Origin: JBFWVD01 sp050246915
GTDB taxonomy: Bacteria; Actinomycetota; Acidimicrobiia; Acidimicrobiales; Ilumatobacteraceae
Direction of reading: 5' to 3'
Length of the DNA: 64,000 nucleotides
Assembly: GCA_050246915.1 (NCBI GenBank)
Contig: JBFWVD010000009.1
Location: forward strand, 26,114 to 90,113
In this document: positions 51,381 to 60,395 of the stretch, in pieces
Layout of the letters: the number at the start of each line of letters is the position of its first letter
Numbering within the stretch: position 1 is the first letter of the stretch
Position numbers and translations under genes: made by a program
The notes under the pieces: generated by a model
The model's database searches: none
What the model was told of the DNA's origin: nothing
What the model saw: the letters and a program-made list of their open reading frames with translations, nothing else

Positions 51381-51587
51381 ATGAACCCGCTCGGTGACAA
51401 TCTGCTGCCGTTGCTGCTCCTGGCGATGGGCGGAGCGCTCGCCGTCGGCAACATTCTGGCGGTTGTTCGACCACCGAGTCGTCAGCGCGATGGCGATCTG
51501 CCCCGTGCTCCCATCGCCAGGAGTTTGTTCATGGCGGCCATCGGTCTGCTGGCAGCGGTGTGGGCCATCGCCTCGATGCTCAACTGA
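51381..51587 (+). CDS. small two-span membrane protein (68 aa)
   Basis: The protein contains LLPLLLLAMGGALAVGNILA and SLFMAAIGLLAAVWAIASML as helices joined by a basic PPSRQRDGDLPRAPIAR loop. It lies just upstream of hemC on the same strand. No ribosome site is obvious and I cannot name it; coding is supported by the regular membrane-protein pattern only. Confidence 0.55.
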   Translation: MNPLGDNLLPLLLLAMGGALAVGNILAVVRPPSRQRDGDLPRAPIARSLFMAAIGLLAAVWAIASMLN

Positions 51588-51602
51588 TCGGATCTGAGAC
51601 GG

Positions 51603-52505
51603 ATGGGAACTGACACCGTGCACCTGCGACTCGCGACGCGCGCCAGCAAGCAAGCTCGCTTGCAGTCCGAACACATCGCCCAGCGTCTGCAGATGCTCGG
51701 CGCGTCGGTGGAGCTCGTGTTCATCGAGACCATCGGCGATCAGGTGCGCGATCGGCCGTTGTGGGAGATCGGTGGGCAAGGGGTGTTCACCAAAGAGGTG
51801 CAGAACGCCGTGCTCGACGGACGCGCCGATGTCGCGGTGCACTCGGCCAAGGATCTCCCGTCGTCGTGGTCGGCTCCTGGGCTCACGTTGGCCTGTGTTC
51901 CGGAACGGGCCGACCCGCGCGATGCTCTCGTGGGCATGTCGCTCGATCGCTTGCACCATGGCGCGACCGTCGCCACGGGATCGGTGCGGCGCAAGGCTCA
52001 GCTGGCGAATCTTCGCCCCGATCTGCACTTCATCGGATTGCGCGGCAACATCCCCACCCGCATCGAGCGCGCACGCGACAGCGACGTCGATGCAATTGTG
52101 GTTGCCGTCACCGGCGCGACGTGGGTGGGCATGGCCGATCGCATCGATGAGGTCTTCGAGCCCGAGGTGATGCTGCCCCAGATCGGCCAAGGCGCCTTGG
52201 CCATCGAGTGTCGCTCCGACGACGACGCAACCCGAGAGATGCTGGCCGCGCTCGAGCACCTCGACAGTCGGCGGGCCGTCGACTGTGAGCGCACCTATCT
52301 GTCAACGCTCGGCGGCGGCTGTGACCTACCGGTCGGCGGCTACGCCCTCGTCGATGGTCATGGTCAATTGCAATTGACGGGGCTCATCGCGGCGCCGGAC
52401 GGATCGGAGATCCATCGCGATTCGATCGAGGGTTCCGACGCGTCGATCGGCGCCGTGCTCGGTGCGCGACTGTTGGAGCGGGCGGGGCATCTGCTCGATC
52501 GCTGA
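51603..52505 (+). CDS. hemC: hydroxymethylbilane synthase (porphobilinogen deaminase)
   Basis: The 300-residue enzyme joins four porphobilinogens into hydroxymethylbilane for heme. Motifs: LRLATRASKQARLQSEHIA, GQGVFTKEVQNAVLDGRADV, HSAKDLPSS with catalytic Asp84, TGSVRRKAQL, GLRGNIPTRI and the dipyrromethane cofactor Cys240 in GGGCDLPVGGY. Other hem genes usually cluster, but none is in this window. The stop codon lies in a short tandem duplication. Confidence 0.95.
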   Translation: MGTDTVHLRLATRASKQARLQSEHIAQRLQMLGASVELVFIETIGDQVRDRPLWEIGGQGVFTKEVQNAVLDGRADVAVHSAKDLPSSWSAPGLTLACVPERADPRDALVGMSLDRLHHGATVATGSVRRKAQLANLRPDLHFIGLRGNIPTRIERARDSDVDAIVVAVTGATWVGMADRIDEVFEPEVMLPQIGQGALAIECRSDDDATREMLAALEHLDSRRAVDCERTYLSTLGGGCDLPVGGYALVDGHGQLQLTGLIAAPDGSEIHRDSIEGSDASIGAVLGARLLERAGHLLDR

Positions 52506-52530
52506 GGTAGTGATCGCTGAGGTAGTGATC
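52501..52530. repeat. 15-bp tandem duplication at the hemC stop
   Basis: GCTGAGGTAGTGATC occurs twice in a row; the hemC stop TGA is in the first copy. It probably arose by slippage and has no evident role. Confidence 0.85.
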
Positions 52531-52554
52531 GGGCAGGCAGCGGTCGAGGTCGGT

Positions 52555-53286
52555 TCAGCCCTGGGGCTTGCGCTCACCCGGGCTCGACAGGAACGGCTTG
52601 GCGAGCACTTGGTTGTGCGGGATGTGCACGTGGTTGCCCGAAGGCAGAACGATCTCGACTGTTGCTGGATGCACGGTCAGCACGACGCCGGCCACGTCGC
52701 CGACCTCGATGGTGTCGCCGGTCTTGATCACATTGCGGAGCACGCGCCCTGCCGCGACGTTGCGGGCGACCTCTTGGCCGCCGAGTCCGACGAGCAAGGC
52801 GGTGGATGCGCTGATGCCGAACACCAACGCGGCAACGGTCAAGGTGATGATGGTCGTGTCGATGCCGAGTTGGCTGACCGCCAAGATGCCGGTGGCGATG
52901 AGCACCACGAGCTTGGTGGCTTTCACCACCGCTGGTCGCGCTTGTCCGGTGGCGCGCAGCATGGTCTGTTGCACCGTGAGGGCAAGAACGGTTGACAGCA
53001 CGTTCCCGGCCAGCAGCAAGATGCCGGCGATGATGATCTTCGGGAAGTAGGCCACCATCTGGGCCGGAAGTGGCTTGAGGGTGTCGGGCGAGGTGAGGCC
53101 GATGGCCATGATGAGCCCGAACGCGGTGAGCGCCCAGAACACGAAGCTCGCCGCGGCGGGGGCAACCTCGCGGATGGCTTCTGATTCGCGTCGCTTCAGC
53201 TGGCCGCGCACGATGGGCGCGAGGATCGATCCGAGGGCGATGCCCCCGACGGCCGCGGCCCCAGCCGCGATGAGCTCACTGGCCAC
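52555..53286 (-). CDS. MscS-type mechanosensitive channel protein
   Basis: The 243-residue protein has about four helices (VFWALTAFGLIMAIGL, FPKIIIAGILLLAGNVLST, VVLIATGILAVSQLGIDTTI, ALLVGLGGQEVARNVAAG) and an MscS beta domain (GRVLRNVIKTGDTIEVGDVA, VLPSGNHVHIPHNQVL). It may vent solutes on osmotic downshock. GTG at 53286 has GGGGG upstream; an ATG at 53319 lies inside the previous gene. Confidence 0.85.
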   Translation of the reverse strand: MASELIAAGAAAVGGIALGSILAPIVRGQLKRRESEAIREVAPAAASFVFWALTAFGLIMAIGLTSPDTLKPLPAQMVAYFPKIIIAGILLLAGNVLSTVLALTVQQTMLRATGQARPAVVKATKLVVLIATGILAVSQLGIDTTIITLTVAALVFGISASTALLVGLGGQEVARNVAAGRVLRNVIKTGDTIEVGDVAGVVLTVHPATVEIVLPSGNHVHIPHNQVLAKPFLSSPGERKPQG

Positions 53287-53662
53287 GGTCGCCCCCGGTG
53301 CCGTTGTTGCCGGTGCCATCGGTGTCGGTGCCGCTGGTTGGATCGATGGACCCGTCGCCCTCGACCGGCTTTTGTCCCGACGAAATGAGCTTGGTGGTCT
53401 CCCACGGCAACGAGAAGAGCCCGGCCATCGTCGACAGAGCCGCAGAGGTGCTCGGGTCGGTGACCAATCGGATCCGCAGCCGGTCGGTCATGTCGACCGG
53501 CGGCGCCACCGCAGCGGACATCTCGGTCAGTTGGGCTTCGGTGAGTTGTGTCGCACGATCGAGCCTTGCTTCGTCGGCGGGATGCTTGCGCAGATGGCGT
53601 TCGAGGCGTTCTGGATCGTTGTCGAGCCACTCGAGGAGCTGCGCGTCGGTGATCTGGCTCAT
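53276..53662 (-). CDS. putative anti-sigma factor (partner of the adjacent ECF sigma)
   Basis: The 128-residue acidic protein starts with a helical MSQITDAQLLEWLDNDPERL stretch typical of anti-sigma N-domains, continues with VDMTDRLRIRLVTD, and ends in a Gly/Asp-rich tail. No zinc motif and no membrane helix are present. The assignment rests on its ATGA overlap with the sigma gene and this N-terminal pattern. Confidence 0.6.
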   Translation of the reverse strand: MSQITDAQLLEWLDNDPERLERHLRKHPADEARLDRATQLTEAQLTEMSAAVAPPVDMTDRLRIRLVTDPSTSAALSTMAGLFSLPWETTKLISSGQKPVEGDGSIDPTSGTDTDGTGNNGTGGDRGQ

Positions 53663-54213
53663 GACTGCAGACCTCCAACTCGTTGGGCGAGGACCCGTCG
53701 GGCCCGGAACAGACGGGTTTTCACCGTTGGAAGGGGCACGCGCAGGAGTTCGGCTATGTCCTCGTATGCCATGTGTTCGACTTCGCGGAGCACGAGCACC
53801 GCACGTGACAGATCATCGAGTCCGTCGAGCGCGTCCCACACGGCGGCCGCGGTGAGACGATCGGACACGTGCTGCTCGATGTTGGCGCCTGGCCGCTGAT
53901 CACCGCGATCGGGAAGATCGTGTGGCGACAGGCTGATGTCGCGTCGCCGGCGCAGCATCGACACCGCCGTGTTGTGGGCGATGCGCAGCACCCAGGTCTT
54001 CAGGGACGATTCCCCGCGGAACTTGGGCAGCGCCGCCCAGGCCTTGAGCACCGTCTCTTGCACGGCGTCCTCGGCTTGCGTCACATCGCGCAGGACCGAG
54101 TAGGTGACCCGGTAGATCGATGGCCCGAATTCGACGAGGAGACGGTCGAGGTCGGCAGTGCCGACGGCCACGGCCGTCCCTGCGCCCTCGGAGTCCCTGG
54201 TCATCACGAGCAT
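53659..54213 (-). CDS. ECF sigma factor
   Basis: The 184-residue protein has region 2 (EFGPSIYRVTYSVLRDVTQA, SSLKTWVLRIAHNTAVSMLR) and region 4 (ALDGLDDLSRAVLVLREVEH, AYEDIAELLRVPLPTVKTRL). It overlaps the putative anti-sigma by four bases. Upstream lie the stacked hairpins. The target promoters are unknown. Starts at 54213 (ATG) or three codons later. Confidence 0.9.
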   Translation of the reverse strand: MLVMTRDSEGAGTAVAVGTADLDRLLVEFGPSIYRVTYSVLRDVTQAEDAVQETVLKAWAALPKFRGESSLKTWVLRIAHNTAVSMLRRRRDISLSPHDLPDRGDQRPGANIEQHVSDRLTAAAVWDALDGLDDLSRAVLVLREVEHMAYEDIAELLRVPLPTVKTRLFRARRVLAQRVGGLQS

Positions 54214-54328
54214 CGTAAGCCAGACGGTTCACAACTTCTGCAGGTCGCGCGCGACTTGCAGCGATCTGGAACGTCTCGAACCGAGCGCCCAGCCGTGATG
54301 CACCGCACCGTGTCACGGCACATTGGGT

Positions 54329-54467
54329 CCTCGGAGCCTTGCCGCACCTCGGCTCCGAGGGGGGAAGGTGTGGGAGGGACGAGCGGGTCCTTCCCACACC
54401 GCCCCTTGGCCCGCACCGTTCTCGCCCGGACGGTGCGAGCCGCGACCGGGTCGGGCGGGACCCGGTC
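54329..54467. other. four stacked hairpins in the sigma/DUF1501 spacer
   Basis: Four stems follow each other in 139 bases: CCTCGGAGCC/GGCTCCGAGG (10 bp, 54329-54360); GGTGTGGG with an imperfect continuation (54367-54400); GCACCGT/ACGGTGC (7 bp, 54413-54436); GACCGGGT/ACCCGGTC (8 bp, 54444-54467). No T-runs follow. They lie behind the DUF1501 gene and ahead of the sigma gene, both on the minus strand. Confidence 0.8.
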
Positions 54468-54509
54468 GACGAGGCGACCTTCGATCCCAGGAATCGTTGC
54501 CAGTCGTGG

Positions 54510-55245
54510 TCAGGCGCCCATGCCGACCACGGCAGTGCCCTTGTTGGCGAGCGAACCGAGGAACGCCGCGTCGCCGAAGGCGAACATGCCGCCGTCGGCC
54601 GCGACCATCCAGTAGCCCCGCCCCGTCGGCGTGGCGATGATGTCGAGGATCGGTTGGTTCAACGTGATGCCACCGGTGGACCCGAAGAACTCGGCGTCAC
54701 CGAAGGCGAAGACGCCACCGTCCGATGCCACCAGCCAATAGCCGCGGCCCGTCGGGGTTGGCGCCATCGCCACCACGGGACGATTGAGGCGGATGCCTCC
54801 GGTGGAGCCGAAGAACTCCGCGTCACCGAAGCTGAACACGCCGCCGTCGGCTGCGACCATCCAATAGCCGTTTCCGCTGGCGGTCGCGGTGATGTCGACG
54901 ATGGGGGCGTTGAGGTGGAGATCGCCGGTCGATCCATGGAACGCCGCATCGCCGTAGGCGAACACGCCGCCGTCGGCGGCGACCAGCCAATAGCCCGAGC
55001 CGAACGGGCAACTGGTCATGTCCACGATGGGAGCGGCCAGTGCCGTGCCGTTCGCCCCGCCGAGGAACGGGGCAGCGCCGTAGGCGAACACGGCACCGTT
55101 GGGAGCGGTCAGCCAGTAGCCGGCCTTGCTGGGGTGTGCCGCCATGGCCGCGATCGTCGATCCGCGCGGCGGACTCCCGTAGTTGCGTCGGGCTCCGAAC
55201 GCGGTGACCTTGCCGTCGCGTTCGGCCAGCCAGTATCCCGGTCGC
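54510..55245 (-). repeat. coding repeats: GYW...GGVFAFGDA units
   Basis: About six units of roughly 36-42 residues end the DUF1501 protein. The consensus is GRGYWLVAADGGVFAFGDA followed by FFGSTGG. The central copies are nearly identical in DNA too. Similar repeats are common on exported proteins of Acidimicrobiia and probably form a small beta-rich (propeller-like) module; that fold is inference. Confidence 0.85.
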
Positions 55246-56468
55246 GTCGGATCGAACGAGCCGTACACGTCGAGCTTGGGGAACGACCCGCCGATGATGG
55301 CGTTTGCGTCGGCGGCCAGGCAGTCCTCGACGACGGTGGCCACGATCGATCGGAAGTCGACGTTGCCGACGAAGTTGCCGTCGTCGTCGAAGTCGGTGAG
55401 CGACGGCGTGGTGCCGACGAAGCCACCCCGCACCGGCGTTCCGAGCAACCACACGTCCGAGGCGGTGCCGTGATCGGTGCCAGCCGAGCCGTTGGTGCGC
55501 GGCCGACGACCGAACTCCGAGTACACCATCATCGTGGTGTCGAGCGCCTTCGCGGTGTCGAGGGTGGCGAAGAACGTGTCGATCCCGTTGTCGAGCTGCG
55601 CGAGGAGCTCGGCGTGGGGCGTCGCTTGGCCCGAGTGCGTATCGAACCCGTTCAGGGTCACGTTCACCACGCGCACGCCGATGCCGGAGTTGATGAGGCG
55701 CGCCGCGATCTCGAGATCCTTGGCAATTCCGGTTGCGGTGGCGGGACCGAACACCGGTGCGAGCAACTGCGCCGACTGCATCGCTCGCGAAGTGTTGGCC
55801 GCCACGCGAGCGCACCAGTCGTTGAGCTGTGCTCCGTGTGAGAACGCGTCGAGGGCGTCGTACATGCGGTTGTTGGTGGCGTCGCTGCGATTGGCACCCA
55901 CCTCGTACCCCATGTCCTGCGGCAGCGCCATGGCGCTGGTCGAGTTACCACGCAACAACAGCGGCACCGAGTCGCCGATGGTGATGGCGCTGAGCGGTGG
56001 GGATCCGGGAATCCCGTCGAGGAACCGGCCGAGCCAGCCCGATCCCGGGTTGCCTCCGCTCGCGTGACCGGCCATGAGTCGAGCGATGGCGTCGAAGTGG
56101 CTGAGTGAGTTGCCGGGAAGCTGCACGCCTTGCACGATCGCCATCTCGCCGCGATCCCAGATGCGCTTGGTCTTGGCCAGTCGGGCGTTCATCGCCCAGC
56201 CACGGCCCATGTCGAGCGTCTGGGCACGACTGATGGCGAGCGAGCCGCGCAGCGCCCGATAGCGATCGTCGTCGATGGGGATGATGGTGTTCATCCAGTC
56301 GTTGCCGCCGGCGAGGTACACCACTACCAACGTGCCGCTCGGTGTGCCCGGCGAAGGCGCGGCGACGGCTGCTTGTTCCCACATCCACGGCGGGATCTGC
56401 GAGGCGATTGCTCCTCCGGCGGCCATCTGTAGCAACGCTCGTCGGGAGATCAGGAGGTTCGATGACAT
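54510..56468 (-). CDS. secreted DUF1501 protein with C-terminal GYW repeats
   Basis: The 652-residue protein has a twin-arginine-type signal (ISRRALLQMAAGGAIASQ), a DUF1501 sulfatase-like domain (VVVYLAGGNDWMNTIIPID, SLSHFDAIARLM, NGFDTHSGQATPHAELL, YSEFGRRPRTNGSAGTDHGT) and about six C-terminal repeats. DUF1501 and DUF1800 genes regularly pair and are thought to act on exported substrates, but no reaction is established. GAGGAGG lies before the ATG; the DUF1800 gene lies 10 bases upstream. Confidence 0.88.
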   Translation of the reverse strand: MSSNLLISRRALLQMAAGGAIASQIPPWMWEQAAVAAPSPGTPSGTLVVVYLAGGNDWMNTIIPIDDDRYRALRGSLAISRAQTLDMGRGWAMNARLAKTKRIWDRGEMAIVQGVQLPGNSLSHFDAIARLMAGHASGGNPGSGWLGRFLDGIPGSPPLSAITIGDSVPLLLRGNSTSAMALPQDMGYEVGANRSDATNNRMYDALDAFSHGAQLNDWCARVAANTSRAMQSAQLLAPVFGPATATGIAKDLEIAARLINSGIGVRVVNVTLNGFDTHSGQATPHAELLAQLDNGIDTFFATLDTAKALDTTMMVYSEFGRRPRTNGSAGTDHGTASDVWLLGTPVRGGFVGTTPSLTDFDDDGNFVGNVDFRSIVATVVEDCLAADANAIIGGSFPKLDVYGSFDPTRPGYWLAERDGKVTAFGARRNYGSPPRGSTIAAMAAHPSKAGYWLTAPNGAVFAYGAAPFLGGANGTALAAPIVDMTSCPFGSGYWLVAADGGVFAYGDAAFHGSTGDLHLNAPIVDITATASGNGYWMVAADGGVFSFGDAEFFGSTGGIRLNRPVVAMAPTPTGRGYWLVASDGGVFAFGDAEFFGSTGGITLNQPILDIIATPTGRGYWMVAADGGMFAFGDAAFLGSLANKGTAVVGMGA

Positions 56469-56478
56469 CAGGGCCTCC

Positions 56479-57786
56479 TCACGCGACCTGGAACTCAGGG
56501 GACAACAAGATCAAGGTCATGAGGTATCGGCGGGTGGGCCAGCCACCGTGATCGCGCTCGTTGCGTAGCCAGTTCTCGATGGTGGACCGTGTCGTGCTCG
56601 AGACGTCGATCAGTCCGAACAGATCGAATGCGTGCTGCACGGCGTTCTCGACGCTCATCGAGGTCGTGTCGTTGAGGATCCCTCTGTCGTTGGCGATCCA
56701 CGAGAAGTGATCGGCGAAGCGTGCCCGTCCGAAGAAGGCCGAACCCGATACCCATGCACCGCCGGCACGCCAACCAGCGACGTCGGGAGGATTGAACAGA
56801 TCCTGTCCCATACGAGCCGCGAACCATTGCGGCTGTGCATCTTCGGCGCTGATCCCGGTGGCCTTCAGCGAGGCGGCGATGAACTCCGACGGTGAGCGCG
56901 GCAACCCAGCGAAGGCGCGGGTCGAGAGGAACTCCGGGCGTAACAGCAGCGCGCGCAGCGTGGCGCGGATGTCCCATCCGCTGGCGAGCACGTTGGCCAA
57001 CGCGGCCACGACCGATTCCTCTGGGTTGGGATAGGCCAGGAACGTCCAGAGCTTGGTCACGATGAACCGCGCGCAGTTCATGCGCTGCGGGCCGTCCAGC
57101 GTCCAGTCGATGACGTCGGGACCGTCGAAGTCACGAGTGGACCCGAAGATGGTCTTGTTGCCGTGGTCGTGTAGATCGTCGCGGTAGGCGTAGACGAATC
57201 GATCTTCCAGTCCGTCGGTGGACCCGCCGTTGACGGTGGTGTGACCGGTCCATGCTCGAGCCGACGCGACGATCTCGTCCTGGCTGTAGTGGCCGGGGCC
57301 GAGCAGGAACAGCTCCCAGAGTTCTCGGGCGAAGTTCTCCTGTGCCTGTCCGGCAACGTTGCTGGCGTTGTCGAGGTAGTTCAACATCGCAGGTTGCACG
57401 GCCATCGCCTTGGCGAAGTCACGGAGGTTGCCGAGGCAGTGTTGGCGATAGAGCAGATGCTGATCCCAGATCTGACGCGCCGAGTAGAGCTTGCTGAACT
57501 CGGTGGTGAAGATGCCATGCCAGAACAGCGTCAACTTCTCTTGCAGTGGGGTGGCAGAGAAGGCCATGCGGTCGTACCACCAGCGCTGGAGCGCCTGATG
57601 CTTCTCCCAACGCGCTTTCGATGCGTTGGACAAGATCGCGGGCGCCACCACCGCAGCGGGCGTAGCCCCGAGGAGGCCATCGACGAGCTGCTCGAAGCTC
57701 TGTGAGGTCAGCGCCGCAGCCTCACTGGCCGACGCCCCGAAGCCGGCGCGACGCATGAGGTGCGCGATATCGCGCGGGGTTGCCAT
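56479..57786 (-). CDS. DUF1800 family protein
   Basis: The 435-residue protein matches DUF1800: HLMRRAGFGASASEAAAL, KLTLFWHGIFTTEFSK, NFARELWELFLLGPGHYSQD, ARAWTGHTTV, and FNPPDVAGWRAGGAW. No signal peptide is visible. AAGGAG precedes the ATG. It is followed after 10 bases by the DUF1501 gene. The pair's role is unknown. Confidence 0.9.
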   Translation of the reverse strand: MATPRDIAHLMRRAGFGASASEAAALTSQSFEQLVDGLLGATPAAVVAPAILSNASKARWEKHQALQRWWYDRMAFSATPLQEKLTLFWHGIFTTEFSKLYSARQIWDQHLLYRQHCLGNLRDFAKAMAVQPAMLNYLDNASNVAGQAQENFARELWELFLLGPGHYSQDEIVASARAWTGHTTVNGGSTDGLEDRFVYAYRDDLHDHGNKTIFGSTRDFDGPDVIDWTLDGPQRMNCARFIVTKLWTFLAYPNPEESVVAALANVLASGWDIRATLRALLLRPEFLSTRAFAGLPRSPSEFIAASLKATGISAEDAQPQWFAARMGQDLFNPPDVAGWRAGGAWVSGSAFFGRARFADHFSWIANDRGILNDTTSMSVENAVQHAFDLFGLIDVSSTTRSTIENWLRNERDHGGWPTRRYLMTLILLSPEFQVA

Positions 57787-57891
57787 GTGCCGCTCCTTCC
57801 GTGGATCGGACTGCTTTCGGGACCGATCGGCTCGGGTCTCGCACTGATGAGCGCTGCCCGAGAACTTGAAGGAACCTTTGGCTGCGGGGTC

Positions 57892-58983
57892 TCAGCCCTT
57901 GCGTCTTGGCTTGGAGCGACCGTTGCCCGGACCGTTGCCCGTCTTGCTCGCCTTGCCCGGCGATGCCGGCCGTGCGCCGGTCCCTGCGCCGGGACGGTTG
58001 CCGGCGCGGTCCTGGCGTCCCACGCGTCCAGCGGTGCCCGCCGCCGCGGCCTCTGCACTGAGCACCCGCCACGCCTCGACTCGCTCGGCAGTGATGCGAC
58101 CATTGGCGATGGCCCGTTGGACCGCGCATCCGGGCTCACGATCATGCGCGCAATCACTGAACCGGCAGCGCGCGCTCATGTCCTCGATGTCAACAAAAGT
58201 TGCGTCAACTGATTCGGTCTCGACCCAGAGCCCGATCGATCGTATGCCGGGGGTGTCGATGAGTACGCCCCCACCTGGCAAAGCGTGCAGCTGTCGCGAC
58301 GTGGTGGTGTGGCGCCCTTTGGAGTCGCCGTCGCGCACGGCGCCTTCCGCCACGGTCCCAACACCGAGCACTGCGTTGACGATGCTCGATTTGCCGGCAC
58401 CGGATTCCCCCAACATCGTCAACGTCCTGCCCTGCACGATGGCCAGCAACTCGGGAACGCCACTGCCCTCCTTCACCGATGTGACAACCACCTCGGTGTC
58501 GGGCATGGCGTTGGCGATCTCGGCCAGCGCCTCGGTCACGTCCTGCGAGCCCACACGATCGGCTTTGGTCAGCACAACCACAGCGGCAGCTCCGGCATCG
58601 GCGGCGAGCGCCGCGCCACGCTGGAGTTTCCCCGCCTTGATTGGTCGATCGAGGCCACACACCAGCAGCACGACATCCACGTTCGCGGCCAGGACCTGTT
58701 CGGTGTCACGCATGGCGTTGCGCCGACGTAGCAGCGAGGTGCGGGGCAGCACGCTGACCGGACCGGTCGGGCCGAGAGCGATCCAGTCACCCACGGTCGG
58801 GGCGGGATCGAGACGCTGGGTGAACATCACCATGCGGGTGCCGTTGGCTCCCACCACAACCATGCCGGCGCCGTCATGACGCACCACACGGCCGGGCTCG
58901 AGGCCGGGCGCATGCTGTTCGAGCAGGCGGGCCCAATGTTCGTTCCACCCGTACTGCCCGAGATCCTCCACGTGGGTACTCAA
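57892..58983 (-). CDS. rsgA: ribosome-dependent GTPase RsgA
   Basis: The 363-residue circularly permuted GTPase has an OB domain (residues about 35-90), G4 VVLTKADRVG, G1 GESGAGKSSIVNAVLG, G3 DTPG and a zinc knuckle CRFSDCAHDREPGC. A basic tail ends in RSKPRRKG. It checks late 30S assembly. The start is uncertain: TTG 58983 touches the upstream stop, and GTG 58971 is an alternative. Confidence 0.92.
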   Translation of the reverse strand: MSTHVEDLGQYGWNEHWARLLEQHAPGLEPGRVVRHDGAGMVVVGANGTRMVMFTQRLDPAPTVGDWIALGPTGPVSVLPRTSLLRRRNAMRDTEQVLAANVDVVLLVCGLDRPIKAGKLQRGAALAADAGAAAVVVLTKADRVGSQDVTEALAEIANAMPDTEVVVTSVKEGSGVPELLAIVQGRTLTMLGESGAGKSSIVNAVLGVGTVAEGAVRDGDSKGRHTTTSRQLHALPGGGVLIDTPGIRSIGLWVETESVDATFVDIEDMSARCRFSDCAHDREPGCAVQRAIANGRITAERVEAWRVLSAEAAAAGTAGRVGRQDRAGNRPGAGTGARPASPGKASKTGNGPGNGRSKPRRKG

Positions 58984-59634
58984 TCAGATGCCCATGTTGG
59001 CGCCGGCCACGATTTTGCAGGCCTCGTCGGGTCCGGAGAGGTCGACTGCCGCGGCGCCCTTGCGGCCGTTGAGGTACAGAACCAGTTCACTCACGTCACC
59101 GGTCAGTACCGCCATTGGACTCGCTTGACGCACGACGTGCGTGATGCCGTCGGGTTGTCGGATCTCGAGGCCGACGGGCTTGACGCGTCCGGCCACCAAC
59201 CGTGTGGTGGTCTGTAGGAGACGCCACAGTGCGTCGTCGAGTTCGGGGCGATCGGTGCGACGGGTGAGGCCGTTCGCCCGTCGCACGTCTTCATGGTGCA
59301 CGAAGTACTCGATGAGGTTCGCGAAGTCGCGCACCTTCGGGATCTTCCATGGGAACGGTGGCGGCCCGGAGCGGATCGTGGCCACCAACGACTCGTAGCC
59401 CGCTGCTTTGCGGCGGTGCTGCAGCTTCTCCGTGTATCGCTCGAATGGGCCACCGATGCGAGTGCTACCGAACATGATGCCGGGGGCAGAGCGCGGGTCG
59501 CGCTCGCGGATGACGAGATGAGCCGCCAGGTCGCTGGTGGTCCACCCCTCGCACAGCGTCGGCGCGTCGGGGCCGAGGCGCTCGAACAGGTCGCACAGTT
59601 CGGCACGCTCGCGGGCGTCGAGGTGTTCGGTCAT
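58984..59634 (-). CDS. TIGR03085-type DinB-like metal-binding protein
   Basis: The 216-residue protein has ERAELCDLFERLGPDAPTLC, EGWTTSDLAAHLVIRERDP and the metal-type HHEDVRRANGL, the pattern of TIGR03085/mycothiol-type DinB-fold proteins. Three histidines could bind metal. No mycothiol genes are nearby. The stop meets rsgA. Confidence 0.8.
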   Translation of the reverse strand: MTEHLDARERAELCDLFERLGPDAPTLCEGWTTSDLAAHLVIRERDPRSAPGIMFGSTRIGGPFERYTEKLQHRRKAAGYESLVATIRSGPPPFPWKIPKVRDFANLIEYFVHHEDVRRANGLTRRTDRPELDDALWRLLQTTTRLVAGRVKPVGLEIRQPDGITHVVRQASPMAVLTGDVSELVLYLNGRKGAAAVDLSGPDEACKIVAGANMGI

Positions 59635-59681
59635 CCTCCGAGCCTACGGACGACCCGTGAAAAGAAGGCCGGAGCGGGGCG

Positions 59682-60263
59682 TCAGGCCGATATCGGGGTC
59701 TCGGCCAGCGATCGATCGATCTGCGTCGGATCGGGCGCGATGATCGGTGGGTCGGCGCTGAAGAAGCCGAACGTGTGCATCAACCGATGGCCCCCGAGGA
59801 AGTTCGAGCACAGATAGGCCATCTCGATGATCTCCGCGGTCGAGAACACCGTGGCCAAGTCCCGGAAGGTGTCGTCGTTGATGGAGTGATGGTCGCGGTC
59901 GAGCTTGTCGTAGAAGCACAACGCCGCGTACTCACGCGGGGTGAACTGCGACGGGTTGGGTGCCATGAGGCAGGCCACGTCGTCCTCGGTGATCGAGTCG
60001 TCCTTGCGCGACGCGCCACACGGCCCGCAACCTTGCACCGCCGCTGAGTGCAGGCGGAGCAACTCCACCAGTCGGGGCTCGAGCACGCCCTTGTTGAACG
60101 TGGCGTCGTACTGCTCGTGCATGGCCTTGAGGGCGACCGAGCTGTAAGCGATCACCTGCAGCGGCATCGTCGTGGTGTACATGCCAGTGGCAGTGCCCGC
60201 CTCCATCAACCGACGTGATTCGGCAGGAACGTCGTCCCACGCCAACGGTTCGATCCTGGCCAT
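59682..60263 (-). CDS. carboxymuconolactone decarboxylase/AhpD-like protein
   Basis: The 193-residue protein has the AhpD motif with CxxC (GCGPCGAS, Cys79 and Cys82) after LVELLRLHSAAVQ, and FLGGHRLMHTFGFF late. Such proteins act in peroxide defence or ring-compound catabolism. ATG 60263 starts MARIEPLAWDDVP; frames extending much further are antisense to the CoA-transferase. Confidence 0.85.
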   Translation of the reverse strand: MARIEPLAWDDVPAESRRLMEAGTATGMYTTTMPLQVIAYSSVALKAMHEQYDATFNKGVLEPRLVELLRLHSAAVQGCGPCGASRKDDSITEDDVACLMAPNPSQFTPREYAALCFYDKLDRDHHSINDDTFRDLATVFSTAEIIEMAYLCSNFLGGHRLMHTFGFFSADPPIIAPDPTQIDRSLAETPISA

Positions 60264-60395
60264 ATCGCTACCCCCTCGGCGAAGGCACCCGAGCGATCGT
60301 GCTCGGCCCACGATGTGGGTCACCGGGCACGGGTTCGTCCCGAGCGCATCAATCACGCCAATATTGCCCTTTCCACGGCGACTTGGGGAGTCCTC

